Assembly (NCBI GenBank): GCA_021811265.1
Contig: JAJZPH010000008.1
Span: forward strand, 1 to 53,589
DNA length: 53,589 nt
Source: a bacterium
GTDB lineage: Bacteria; Chlamydiota; Chlamydiia; Chlamydiales; SM23-39
Direction: 5' to 3'
Shown here one piece after another: positions 8,335 to 15,690 of this stretch (position 1 is the first letter of the stretch; every line of letters starts with the position of its first letter). The translations under genes were made by a program, and so were the position numbers. Below the pieces are notes generated by a model. It was not told the origin of the DNA and searched no databases. It saw nothing but the letters and a program-made list of their open reading frames with translations.

Positions 8335-8844
8335 TCAGTTTTCAGCAGAAGGATCTTGGGTCTTAAGCTTTTTGTAGCCAAAAATAGCAGCAACCAAGCC
8401 GGTCATAAAGTAGATCACCCACCAGTATCCTTTCCAATGAAGCTGCACCTCTCCATCTGTAGAAAAGAAAAAAAGAAAGAAGGAGAGAAAGAGCAGATTG
8501 ATACCAACGGAAAAAAGGATAAATGACCAAAAAAAGGAAGAAGAAATGGGCGTGTCCATGGAGTCGCTAGATTCTGGCAGGAGAGCCTCTTCTTTTGCAG
8601 GCGGTATGAAATAAGAAGAAGCTTCTTTTGGCTGAGAAATCTCTTCGGCTTTTGCTCGATAGGGAGGCGGATAGAGAGAGGCTAGCGTCTCTTGGGGAGA
8701 AAGAGAGCGCACATCTTTGCTTGAGGTGGGGCTACTATCTTCCATAGACCCAATTTCACCCCCGCAAAAAGGACAGAGCATAACGCCTATTTCTACCTGT
8801 CCTTCACAAAAAGGACACATTTTCATTCGCTTTTTTGGCTGCAT
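8335..8844 (-). CDS. Zinc-ribbon membrane protein (conserved chlamydial hypothetical, CT556-like position)
   Basis: This 169-residue product has an N-terminal zinc ribbon with CPFC (residues 10 and 13) and CPFC (24 and 27). A low-complexity Ser/Pro/Glu linker follows, then two hydrophobic segments near 105-128 (FWSFILFSVGINLLFLSFFL) and 140-158 (WWVIYFMTGLVAAIFGY), with a charged tail. It is probably an inner-membrane protein with a cytoplasmic zinc ribbon. Function is unknown. In C. trachomatis an uncharacterised gene precedes lpdA in the same place, so I take this as its positional counterpart. It is divergent from lpdA across about 120 bases. Confidence 0.8.
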   Translation of the reverse strand: MQPKKRMKMCPFCEGQVEIGVMLCPFCGGEIGSMEDSSPTSSKDVRSLSPQETLASLYPPPYRAKAEEISQPKEASSYFIPPAKEEALLPESSDSMDTPISSSFFWSFILFSVGINLLFLSFFLFFFSTDGEVQLHWKGYWWVIYFMTGLVAAIFGYKKLKTQDPSAEN

Positions 8845-8938
8845 AGAATTTTTCCGTTAGAATGAGCATAAGATCTTATCTGCATCATAATACTGATCTG
8901 CTTTTTTTCCAAAGTATAGATTTTTCCTACGATTTGGG

Positions 8939-8956
8939 TATAATCTAAAAAAGGAG
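8939..8956 (+). promoter_or_regulatory. -10 element and ribosome-binding site of lpdA
   Basis: TATAAT at 8939-8944 is a perfect -10 box, and AAGGAG at 8951-8956 lies eight bases before the ATG at 8965. No good -35 is seen. The leader would be very short. Confidence 0.55.
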
Positions 8957-8964
8957 TACGCTTT

Positions 8965-10365
8965 ATGGAAAAAAAATCTTTTGACCTTGCCATTATAGGA
9001 GCAGGTCCTGGCGGCTATGTAGCTGCAATCAAAGGAGCTCAGCTTGGGCTAAAAGTGGCCCTGATCGAAAAAAGCTTTGTGGGAGGAACCTGTCTGAACG
9101 TAGGATGCATTCCCACAAAATGCTTGCTTTCTCACGCACAGGCACTCACCGATATCAAAGAGGCTAAAAAATATCATATAGATGTAGACAAGGTTTCTTT
9201 TGATTACGGACAAATGGTAAATACGAAAAATCGGGTAGTGAACGATTTGAGAAAAGGTCTCAATCAGCTTATCCTATCCAACCAGGTGACGATTTTCCAA
9301 GGAGAGGCCAAGTTCACCTCTCCCAAAGAGTTAAAAATTCTCGGAAAGGATAATCTTCTTCTCGATGCAAAAAAAATCATCATCGCATCGGGCTCTGAAA
9401 GCATTGACATTCCCTCTTTTCCCTTTGATTGCCATCGCATCCATAGCTCCACTTCCATTCTTTGCATCACCCACCTTCCCTCTTCTTTGATCATTATTGG
9501 CGGAGGGTATATTGGCTGCGAGTTTGCCTCTCTTTTTTCTGATTTGGGTGTAAAGATTACCATCATCGAAGCCCTGCCCTCTCTACTAGCTACCCAAGAA
9601 GCTCTGATCGCAAATGAACTCACCAGGCTTTTTAAAAAACGGGGCATGGATATTCGACTCAACACAAAGGTAGAGCATATTGAAAAAAAAGAAAGCTCCC
9701 TTACCGCTCATCTCTCTGATGGCAGCACTATCGATGGAGAGATGGCCCTTGTGTGCGTGGGAAGGCGAGCTTATACAGAAAATCTGGACTTGCAAAAAGC
9801 AGGGCTCGGAACAACGGACAGAGGAGCTATTGTCGTCAACGAAAAGATGGAAACTGGTGTTCTTGGTATTTATGCAATCGGAGATGTGACGGGAAAATGG
9901 ATGCTCGCCCATGTTGCCTCTCATCAAGGACAAATTGCTGCAACCAATGCCGCGGGCGGCGCATCTCATATGAGCTATCATGCCATCCCCTCTGTGGTCT
10001 TTAGTAACCCACAAATTGCAAGTGTCGGACTGACGCTAGAAGAGGCTCAAAAAGAAAATCCCGCCGCCGCTCTTTCCGTCTTTCCACTGCAAGCTTTGGG
10101 AAAAGCACAAGCAACCTTAGATACTACAGGATTTGCTGCAATCATTGCCGATGCAAAAACAGGGCAGATCTTCGGCGCCCACATGATTGGAAAGGAAGCC
10201 GCTTCCTTGATTGGAGAAATGGCGGTAGCCATCCAAAACGAACTGACCCTCCACTCCATCATCGAAACCGTCCACACCCACCCCACCCTTGCAGAGCTAT
10301 GGCTGGAGGTCTCTCTTCTGGCCAATCAGACCCCTCTTCACCTCCCTCCCAAAAAAAGCAGATGA
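8965..10365 (+). CDS. lpdA: Dihydrolipoyl dehydrogenase (E3)
   Basis: E3 reoxidises dihydrolipoyl groups of 2-oxoacid dehydrogenase complexes using FAD and NAD+. The 466-residue length is typical. The FAD-binding GAGPGG is at 12-17, and the redox-active pair C43/C48 lies in GGTCLNVGCIPTK. The NAD-binding fold is IIGGGYIGCEF near 178-188, the second FAD motif is GIYAIGDVTGKWMLAH, and the C-terminal active-site base is in VHTHPTLAEL (His-Glu dyad). It is the first gene of a pair with lipA, which starts inside its last codon. Making E3 and lipoate synthase together is logical because both serve lipoyl-dependent complexes. Confidence 0.97.
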   Translation: MEKKSFDLAIIGAGPGGYVAAIKGAQLGLKVALIEKSFVGGTCLNVGCIPTKCLLSHAQALTDIKEAKKYHIDVDKVSFDYGQMVNTKNRVVNDLRKGLNQLILSNQVTIFQGEAKFTSPKELKILGKDNLLLDAKKIIIASGSESIDIPSFPFDCHRIHSSTSILCITHLPSSLIIIGGGYIGCEFASLFSDLGVKITIIEALPSLLATQEALIANELTRLFKKRGMDIRLNTKVEHIEKKESSLTAHLSDGSTIDGEMALVCVGRRAYTENLDLQKAGLGTTDRGAIVVNEKMETGVLGIYAIGDVTGKWMLAHVASHQGQIAATNAAGGASHMSYHAIPSVVFSNPQIASVGLTLEEAQKENPAAALSVFPLQALGKAQATLDTTGFAAIIADAKTGQIFGAHMIGKEAASLIGEMAVAIQNELTLHSIIETVHTHPTLAELWLEVSLLANQTPLHLPPKKSR

Positions 10366-11225
10366 AGAAAGAACGCCTCCCCTCTTGGATGCACAGGTCT
10401 TTCTTGCAACAGGAAGAGATCGGCTACGTAAAACAAATGCTCAGCGCGCACTCTTTAAAAAGCGTATGCGAAGAGGCGCATTGCCCCAACAGATCGGAAT
10501 GCTATGCAAAAAAAAGAGCTACTTTTTTAGCTCTTGGCCACTTTTGTACGCGCTCGTGTGCGTTTTGCCATATTACCCATTCTCATCCCTCTGCTCCCGA
10601 TCCGCAAGAGGGCGAAAACATTGCAGATTTGGCCCAAAAGCTAAAACTCAAACATGTGGTGGTCACCATGGTCACTCGCGATGATCTGAGCGATGGTGGC
10701 TCTGCCCACATGGCCATGATCGTGCGTGCCATTAGAAAAAAAACTAGAGCGTCAATCGAAGTATTGACCTCTGATTTTTCGGGCAATTTGTCTCATTTGG
10801 ATTTTTTGCTGCGAGAAGAGATTGCTATCTTCAACCATAATGTAGAAACTGTACGATCGCTCACTCCCAAAATTCGCTCTTCTGCTCAATATGAGCGCTC
10901 TTTATCTCTTTTGCACCATGCCAAGCACTCATCTTTTCGCGGCAAGGTCAAATCGGGCCTGATGGTAGGGCTTGGGGAGACCAAAGCAGAGGTAATGCAA
11001 ACTCTTTGCGATTTACATGCTGTAGGCTGCGACATGGTTACTATTGGCCAATATCTACAGCCGAGCAAAAAGCAAATGCAAGTGCAGGCCTTTATCCCAC
11101 CAGAAACTTTCAAAGAGTATGAAGCATATGGGCTTGCTCTTGGAATACCCCAAGTTATTGCAGCTCCCTTCGTTCGCTCCAGCTACTCTGCAGAAGAGCT
11201 CTTTTGCGTTGGAAAAAAGAAATGA
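10362..11225 (+). CDS. lipA: Lipoyl synthase
   Basis: This radical-SAM enzyme inserts two sulphurs into octanoyl groups on carrier domains. From the ATG at 10362, which overlaps the lpdA stop as ATGA, the product has 287 residues, close to the bacterial norm of 300-320. The frame also runs upstream, but that would need a 67-base overlap. The auxiliary cluster motif C-x4-C-x5-C is CEEAHCPNRSEC. The radical-SAM motif C-x3-C-x2-C is CTRSCAFC. The C-terminus contains RSSYSAEE, with the conserved RSSY serine that ligates the auxiliary cluster. Other family segments are VVVTMVTRDDLSDGG and IFNHNVETV. Confidence 0.97.
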   Translation: MKKERLPSWMHRSFLQQEEIGYVKQMLSAHSLKSVCEEAHCPNRSECYAKKRATFLALGHFCTRSCAFCHITHSHPSAPDPQEGENIADLAQKLKLKHVVVTMVTRDDLSDGGSAHMAMIVRAIRKKTRASIEVLTSDFSGNLSHLDFLLREEIAIFNHNVETVRSLTPKIRSSAQYERSLSLLHHAKHSSFRGKVKSGLMVGLGETKAEVMQTLCDLHAVGCDMVTIGQYLQPSKKQMQVQAFIPPETFKEYEAYGLALGIPQVIAAPFVRSSYSAEELFCVGKKK

Positions 11226-11285
11226 ACTGCAAAGTCTCTTCACAAGAGCTTTCACGAGCAATCAGGAGGCCCTCTGCCAAGCCTT

Positions 11286-12305
11286 TTAGGAAAATAATTT
11301 TCCTGTTTGGAACAATTGCTCTACAATTTCCCTACAACCCATAGAAGAAGCTTTATGAAAGGCTATGTCCAAATCGTGGGCAGGAATTTCACCCTCTTGC
11401 AAAATAGATGCAGCACATTTGAAATTTCTTACCTGAACAGCACGCACCAATCTACATCCCCTCTCAGAAGTAGGAAGCCTGTCAGAAATATATCTCTCAA
11501 TTGCCGTATGCAAATTTGCATGAGAAAGATTCCAAGCTGATGCCATATCTTCTAAAGAAATTTCTCCTGATTCAAATAACTGGCGCACAATTGCCTCGCA
11601 ACCAATGGAAGCACCCACCATAAAAGCAAACCCAAGATCTCGTAAAAAAGCAGCTGTGGCATACGATGAACTCCTACCCTCTTGTAAAATAGCTTCAACA
11701 CGTGAGGGGTCTCCTTTTCGGACACAGTTCACTAATGCTCTTCCAAGTTCAGTAAAACCAGGCAGTCTGCTAAAAACATACCTCTCAACTCTTTTAAAAA
11801 AATTGGCACGAGCAAGCACGAGAGCATCTGCCATATCTTCTCTTGTAATTTTCCCTGTTTGAAACAATCGATCTACAATAGACTCACAACCAATAGAGGC
11901 TGCGATTCTAAAAGCAAGACTCAGATCGTGAGCGGGAATCTCTCCTCCCCCTTGTAAAACTGGTTCGACGCGTGCCTTATCTCTTGTGAACACAGCATCC
12001 ACTAATGCTCCTCCCTGTTTGGAGATAGGGTCGATTGCGCGCTCGGGCAATGCTGAAGTAGAAACATGAGTCCTTGAATCAAATAGAACCGCTCTGTTAC
12101 ACAACGAACAAATTGTTAGAGATCTTTGCTCCAACAGCTTCGCGTGAACACACAAAGCATGAAAACACAAAGCATGAAAATAGAGGTTCGTATAAGAACA
12201 TCCTTTTCCTGACACTACGTCAACAAATGTATAGCGTTGAATATGAAGCAAAGGATCTCTCAGATCTATCCCACAACCACAATTATAACAGCGTACTTCG
12301 TACAT
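11286..12305 (-). CDS. Cys/His-rich finger plus helical (ankyrin-like) repeat protein, 3' end probably frameshifted
   Basis: This 339-residue product has an N-terminal Cys/His-rich part: C6-x2-C9, C35, the region FHALCFHALCVH with alternating His and Cys, then C67-x2-C70. The spacing resembles a RING/zinc finger but matches no exact consensus. From about residue 93 there are two and a half repeats of roughly 90 residues sharing RVExxLQEG, LAFxxxASIGCExIVxxLFxxGxIxxEDMA and ERYxxxRLP. The helical pattern resembles ankyrin-type repeats. The third unit stops abruptly at QTGKLFS; the missing continuation (LAEGLLIAR, like MADALVLAR) is readable one frame over at 11226-11290. Start ATG at 12305 with AGGAA. 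Cysteine-rich finger plus repeats suggests a host-directed protein, which is inference. Confidence 0.7.
   Translation of the reverse strand: MYEVRCYNCGCGIDLRDPLLHIQRYTFVDVVSGKGCSYTNLYFHALCFHALCVHAKLLEQRSLTICSLCNRAVLFDSRTHVSTSALPERAIDPISKQGGALVDAVFTRDKARVEPVLQGGGEIPAHDLSLAFRIAASIGCESIVDRLFQTGKITREDMADALVLARANFFKRVERYVFSRLPGFTELGRALVNCVRKGDPSRVEAILQEGRSSSYATAAFLRDLGFAFMVGASIGCEAIVRQLFESGEISLEDMASAWNLSHANLHTAIERYISDRLPTSERGCRLVRAVQVRNFKCAASILQEGEIPAHDLDIAFHKASSMGCREIVEQLFQTGKLFS
12150..12179. repeat. 15-bp in-frame tandem duplication
   Basis: ACACAAAGCATGAAA occurs twice in tandem (12150-12164 and 12165-12179), exactly, inside the finger-like part of the 11286-12305 gene. It duplicates the peptide FHALC and changes the metal-ligand spacing. 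Confidence 0.85.
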
Positions 12306-12349
12306 AAAAATTCCTATTAGGTTTTATTATTTAATAATTTTAAAAAGGT

Positions 12350-12396
12350 TTTTCGCTTAAGCTCTAGAAACAGATTTTCCAAGCTCTTCGTGTATA
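12350..12396 (+). repeat. Fragment of dispersed palindromic repeat (outer half-arm)
   Basis: TTTCGCTTAAGCTCTAGAAA, then CAGATTTTCCAAGCTCTTCG and TGTATA, match the right arm of the whole element at about 15151-15196. It lies in the 290-base divergent spacer upstream of glgC. The rest of that spacer is AT-rich, with no coding frame seen. Confidence 0.7.
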
Positions 12397-12595
12397 CATT
12401 TCCTACCATGCAAATAGTTAAAAATCAAGAAAAACCCAAAATTAAAACACTCTCCTTTTTCTGTTTTTTCAAGAAACAAGAGTTTGATTATAAAATGCTT
12501 AAAAGTATTTTTTTTGATTTTTTTAGCCATTTTTATTGAAGAGAAATAATAAAAACATTACGTTGCAAAAAAGATGAGCCCCATAAAAAATCAGC

Positions 12596-13900
12596 ATGTC
12601 AGTCGATAAGACCAATAGACAGATGAATATCGCAAGCATCATACTTGCCGGCGGTAAGGGTACGCGTCTTTATCCATTAACCCTATCCCACAGCAAACCC
12701 GCGATACGCTATGGGGGAAAGTATCGTTTGATCGACATCCCGATTTCCAACTCATTGAATTCCAATATCCGTCAAATCTACGTAATTGGCCAATACCTGA
12801 CTGCGGAGCTTCAGCATCACATTGCCCAAACCTATCAGTTTGACTATTTTTCTCCAGGATCCATCGACTTTTTAACTCCAGGAGAATACCCAGATGGACA
12901 AAAAGTCTGGTTTGAAGGGACTGCAGATGCCATACGAAAAAACCTCCATACGATTTTAAAATCGCCAGTCGATTACTTCCTCATTCTCTCTGGAGATCAG
13001 CTCTATAACATCAACTTTCGCAAAATGCTCGAATTCACCATAGAAAAGGATGCCGATCTTACCATTGCCACGATCCCCGTAAAAGAAGCAGAGAGCAAAC
13101 GCTTGGGCCTTCTCAAAACTGACGAAGAGTTCTTGATCAATGATTTTTATGAAAAACCCCAGGAATCGCACATCCTTTCCAGATTCCGCATTCCTCCCTC
13201 TTTCTATAAAAAAATGGGCAAACCTTTTCCCTCGGAACACCATTACCTAGCTTCCATGGGAATTTATATCTTCAAAAGAGAGACATTGAAAAATCTTTTG
13301 GAAGAAGATTTACGAGAAGATTTCGGCAAGCATCTCATACCTACCCAGATTACAAAGGGCAAAACCGCCTCTTTTCTTTATGAAGGCTACTGGGAAGATA
13401 TCGGCACCGTAGAATCTTTTTACCATGCCAACCTTTCTCTCATCGACGAGCCCAATCGAGGTCTTCAGGTGTATGACGAAGAAAATCCCATCTTTGGAAA
13501 CATGCTCTGTTTACCAGGCCCCAAGATCTTCAACGCCAACATCGCACACTCTATCATCTCGGAAGGAAGCATCATCAATGCTAAAGAGATCTCGCGCTGC
13601 ATCATTGGCCCTAGAACCTCTATCAAACAAGGAACCACCATGCGCAACAGCATCGTGATGGGAAACAATTTTTACATTTCGCCGAGCGACCACACCCATT
13701 CTCTGCCGCACCATTTTGAGATTGGAGAAAACTGTTTGATCGAAAAGACCATCATCGATGAACATGTATTCATAGGAAATGGAGTCACTCTCACCAACAA
13801 AAAAAAGCTTGCTCATTACGATAGCGAAAAGCTCTATGTAAGAGATGGCATTATCGTGATTACAGCCGGCGCTTCCATTCCTGATGGTTTTTCGTTTTGA
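12596..13900 (+). CDS. glgC: Glucose-1-phosphate adenylyltransferase (ADP-glucose pyrophosphorylase)
   Basis: GlgC makes ADP-glucose, the donor for glycogen synthase. Chlamydiae are among the intracellular bacteria that keep this pathway. The product has 434 residues. The N-terminal nucleotidyltransferase signature is ILAGGKGTRLYPLT, with KPAIRYGGKYRLIDIPISN, the segment WFEGTADAIR and the FLILSGDQLY metal/nucleotide motif. The C-terminal third (ISRCIIGPRTSIKQGTTMRN onward) is a left-handed beta-helix. The ATG at 12596 has a poor ribosome-binding site, and an internal ATG ten codons in (12623) is possible. The stop codon overlaps the next gene's start (TGATG), implying translational coupling. 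Confidence 0.96.
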   Translation: MSVDKTNRQMNIASIILAGGKGTRLYPLTLSHSKPAIRYGGKYRLIDIPISNSLNSNIRQIYVIGQYLTAELQHHIAQTYQFDYFSPGSIDFLTPGEYPDGQKVWFEGTADAIRKNLHTILKSPVDYFLILSGDQLYNINFRKMLEFTIEKDADLTIATIPVKEAESKRLGLLKTDEEFLINDFYEKPQESHILSRFRIPPSFYKKMGKPFPSEHHYLASMGIYIFKRETLKNLLEEDLREDFGKHLIPTQITKGKTASFLYEGYWEDIGTVESFYHANLSLIDEPNRGLQVYDEENPIFGNMLCLPGPKIFNANIAHSIISEGSIINAKEISRCIIGPRTSIKQGTTMRNSIVMGNNFYISPSDHTHSLPHHFEIGENCLIEKTIIDEHVFIGNGVTLTNKKKLAHYDSEKLYVRDGIIVITAGASIPDGFSF

Positions 13901-14646
13901 TGAACATTTGGGCCATATCAGACCTCCACCTTGCCTTTTCCACTCCACAAAAAAGCATGGAAATTTTTGGCGCTGAGTGGAAAGATCATGCACAAAAAAT
14001 TGAAAGAAACTGGAAGCAAGTAGTTGGAGAGCAAGATCTCGTTCTCATCCCTGGCGACATTTCTTGGGCCATGACCCCTGAAGAGGCAAAGAAAGACCTT
14101 TTCTGGATCCATCAACTCCCAGGAACCAAGCTTTTGTTGAAAGGCAATCACGATTACTGGTGGTCTTCTTTAAAAAAAGTCAAAGAGGTCCTTCCTCCTT
14201 CTCTGCATCTTTTGCAGAACGACAGCTTCCACTTAAAACAAGTAGCAATTGGAGGAAGCAGGCTCTGGGACTCTGACGAATATTCGTTTCGCGATCTTAT
14301 CAACTTTCAACCCAATCCACTCTCATCGTACAAAGAAGAAGAGATTCAAAAAGAGCTTTCTGCAAAAGTTTATGAACGCGAGCTTTTGCGATTAGAAAGA
14401 AGCTTGGCCACACTTTCTCCAGAATGTCCGCTGCGCATTGCCATGACACACTATCCTCCTATCGGCAATGATTTGCAACCCTCGCGCGCTTCGCGTATTT
14501 TACAAAAGTATGGAATTCAAACCTGCCTCTTTGGCCATCTGCACAGCTTAAAAAAAGAAATTTCTCTTTTTGGCCAAAAAGATGGAATCGATTACCGCCT
14601 CGTCTCTTGTGACTATCTCGATTTTAAGCTTGCAAAAATCTACTAG
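13900..14646 (+). CDS. Calcineurin-like metallophosphoesterase
   Basis: The product has 248 residues from the ATG at 13900, which shares a base with the glgC stop; a TTG lies one codon upstream. The dinuclear-metal motifs run in order: ISDLHLAF (D-x-H), PGDISWA (GD), KGNHDYWW (GNHD), THYPP (H) and FGHLH (GHxH). This is a complete active site for phosphomonoester or diester hydrolysis. The substrate is unknown. The same pairing with glgC occurs in Chlamydia as I recall it, so the coupling appears conserved, but a role in glycogen metabolism is only inferred from position. Confidence 0.93.
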   Translation: MNIWAISDLHLAFSTPQKSMEIFGAEWKDHAQKIERNWKQVVGEQDLVLIPGDISWAMTPEEAKKDLFWIHQLPGTKLLLKGNHDYWWSSLKKVKEVLPPSLHLLQNDSFHLKQVAIGGSRLWDSDEYSFRDLINFQPNPLSSYKEEEIQKELSAKVYERELLRLERSLATLSPECPLRIAMTHYPPIGNDLQPSRASRILQKYGIQTCLFGHLHSLKKEISLFGQKDGIDYRLVSCDYLDFKLAKIY

Positions 14647-14711
14647 AATGAGTTTTTGTCCAGCATTTTTCACCTTCCGACGAAGAGGGGAAGGGGAACA
14701 TCTACAAGATT

Positions 14712-14987
14712 TTATCTACCGACAGGTTTTAGATGCACCGCAAATAATATGAAGCGCATGAACAAAAAGAGGTAACCAACTTCATAACCTTTCGAAATGC
14801 AAACAGCCAATAAAGACCCTTTTGCAGCCATAGACGCAGCATATATTTGCCCTGCGAACAATGCTCCAAAACAAATGGCCGATAGATATATTTCAATCTT
14901 TTTAGAAGTTTCCAATTCAGAAAAACGAATAATAGTATTTTGCAGAAAAGAAACCCCTTCTTCCACTAGACCCACACATGAAGCCAT
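14712..14987 (-). CDS. Small membrane protein, unknown
   Basis: This 91-residue product starts MASCVGLVEEGVSFLQNTI at an ATG preceded by GGGAG with six bases of spacing, which makes translation credible. Two hydrophobic segments are visible, near 33-52 (IYLSAICFGALFAGQIYAAS) and 68-84 (YEVGYLFLFMRFILFAV). The opening VEEGVSFLQNTIIRFSELETSKKIEIY region is amphipathic. No family is recognised. It stands alone in a repeat-rich patch and is convergent with the phosphoesterase gene. Two closely spaced hydrophobic segments would also fit a small inclusion-membrane-type protein, but nothing specific supports that. Confidence 0.6.
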   Translation of the reverse strand: MASCVGLVEEGVSFLQNTIIRFSELETSKKIEIYLSAICFGALFAGQIYAASMAAKGSLLAVCISKGYEVGYLFLFMRFILFAVHLKPVGR

Positions 14988-15020
14988 ATAATTCTCCCAC
15001 TTTTTTGTGTTTATTTATGC

Positions 15021-15362
15021 TCAACAGTTATAGACAAAGAAGTTGGAAAATCGGTTTCTGGAGCACGCCAAAAACTCGGGGATGGAAGATCGCAAACTGC
15101 CCCATATTTCATTAATATTGGGTAGTTTACGATCTTCCAACCGCGAGGATTTTCGCTTAAGCTCTAGAAACCGATTTTCCAACTTCTTTGTGTATATCTC
15201 TACTTTCTGATCATATTCTCGAACAGAACGACTAAAGTAGTCTTTAACCACACTAAGTTGCACTATCATTGCGCCATCCTCCTCATGGCCTTGCTGCAAA
15301 CCATGGATCTCTTGAGCAATTGAGTGGATTTTTAAATCCAGACGGCTCCAGGAACTGTCCAA
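15021..15362 (-). pseudogene. Remnant of a coiled-coil protein gene, bounded by repeats
   Basis: The frame of 113 codons opens only with TTG, inside the GTCCAAGAA repeat, and its last third is encoded by the palindromic element at 15029-15196. The middle (IHSIAQEIHGLQQGHEEDGA and VREYDQKVEIYTKKLE) looks like genuine heptad-rich protein. The simplest reading is a fragment of a larger coiled-coil gene cut by repeat sequences at both ends. No ATG and no ribosome-binding site are present. It may not be translated. Confidence 0.5.
15029..15196. repeat. Complete palindromic repeat element, about 168 bp
   Basis: The left arm (15029 to about 15106) and right arm (about 15119 to 15196) are inverse copies of about 78 bases with few mismatches. 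The outer borders are TATAGACAAAGAAGTTGG and CCAACTTCTTTGTGTATA; inner ends read GATGGAAGATCGCAAACTGC and its diverged mate. A short AT-rich centre separates the arms. The outer or right-arm sequence recurs at 796-835, 12350-12396 and 38683-38776. No transposase is encoded, so the form is that of a MITE or a long hairpin element. Confidence 0.85.
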
Positions 15363-15380
15363 GAATAAAATGAACTATTT
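15350..15380 (+). repeat. GTCCAAGAA repeat, longest copy
   Basis: AGGAACTGTCCAAGAATAAA followed by ATGAACTATTT matches the reverse strand of 3711-3739 at about 26 of 29 positions and the short copy at 8301-8317. It could be the end of an old insertion element. The rest of 15381-15576 is AT-rich, with no supported gene. Confidence 0.6.
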
Positions 15381-15576
15381 CACCGCGCCAAATCGGCCAA
15401 AAATCGACAATCGTAAACGGAGTTGTATCTCTTCTCGAATACTACCCCATTTACGACCGAATTTGACTAGTAAAAATTGTAAACAAATACAAAATTTTAC
15501 TCAAAAAATTTTTAAAAAATGTAAACCAAAAATGATAATGTCACCTTTGATAGGCTTTTTGCCATGGAGGTGATCT

Positions 15577-15687
15577 ATGAAAGAAAGCGTGGTACACACA
15601 TCATTAAACGCATCTTTATAAGCAATTAATCTTAAAAAAGATATAAGGATTCGTGTAGATTCAAGATTAAATCTTGAAATTACATGA
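15577..15687 (+). pseudogene. Degraded RelB/DinJ-like antitoxin remnant (tentative)
   Basis: An ATG with a good GGAGGTG site starts MKESVVHTSLNASL, then an in-frame TAA. The same frame continues KKDIRIRVDSRLNLEIT to a TGA at 15685. The second part resembles the ribbon-helix-helix start of RelB/DinJ antitoxins (IRIRVDSRLK-like). The piece is too short and interrupted to work. It lies directly before the ATPase gene. Either a dead antitoxin or chance similarity. Confidence 0.3.
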
Positions 15688-15690
15688 AAG

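Noticed and set aside
11288-11304. AGGAAAA/TTTTCCT stem as a lipA terminator
   Set aside because: A/T-rich 7-bp stem with no T run, and its bases form the repeat coding sequence of the minus gene.
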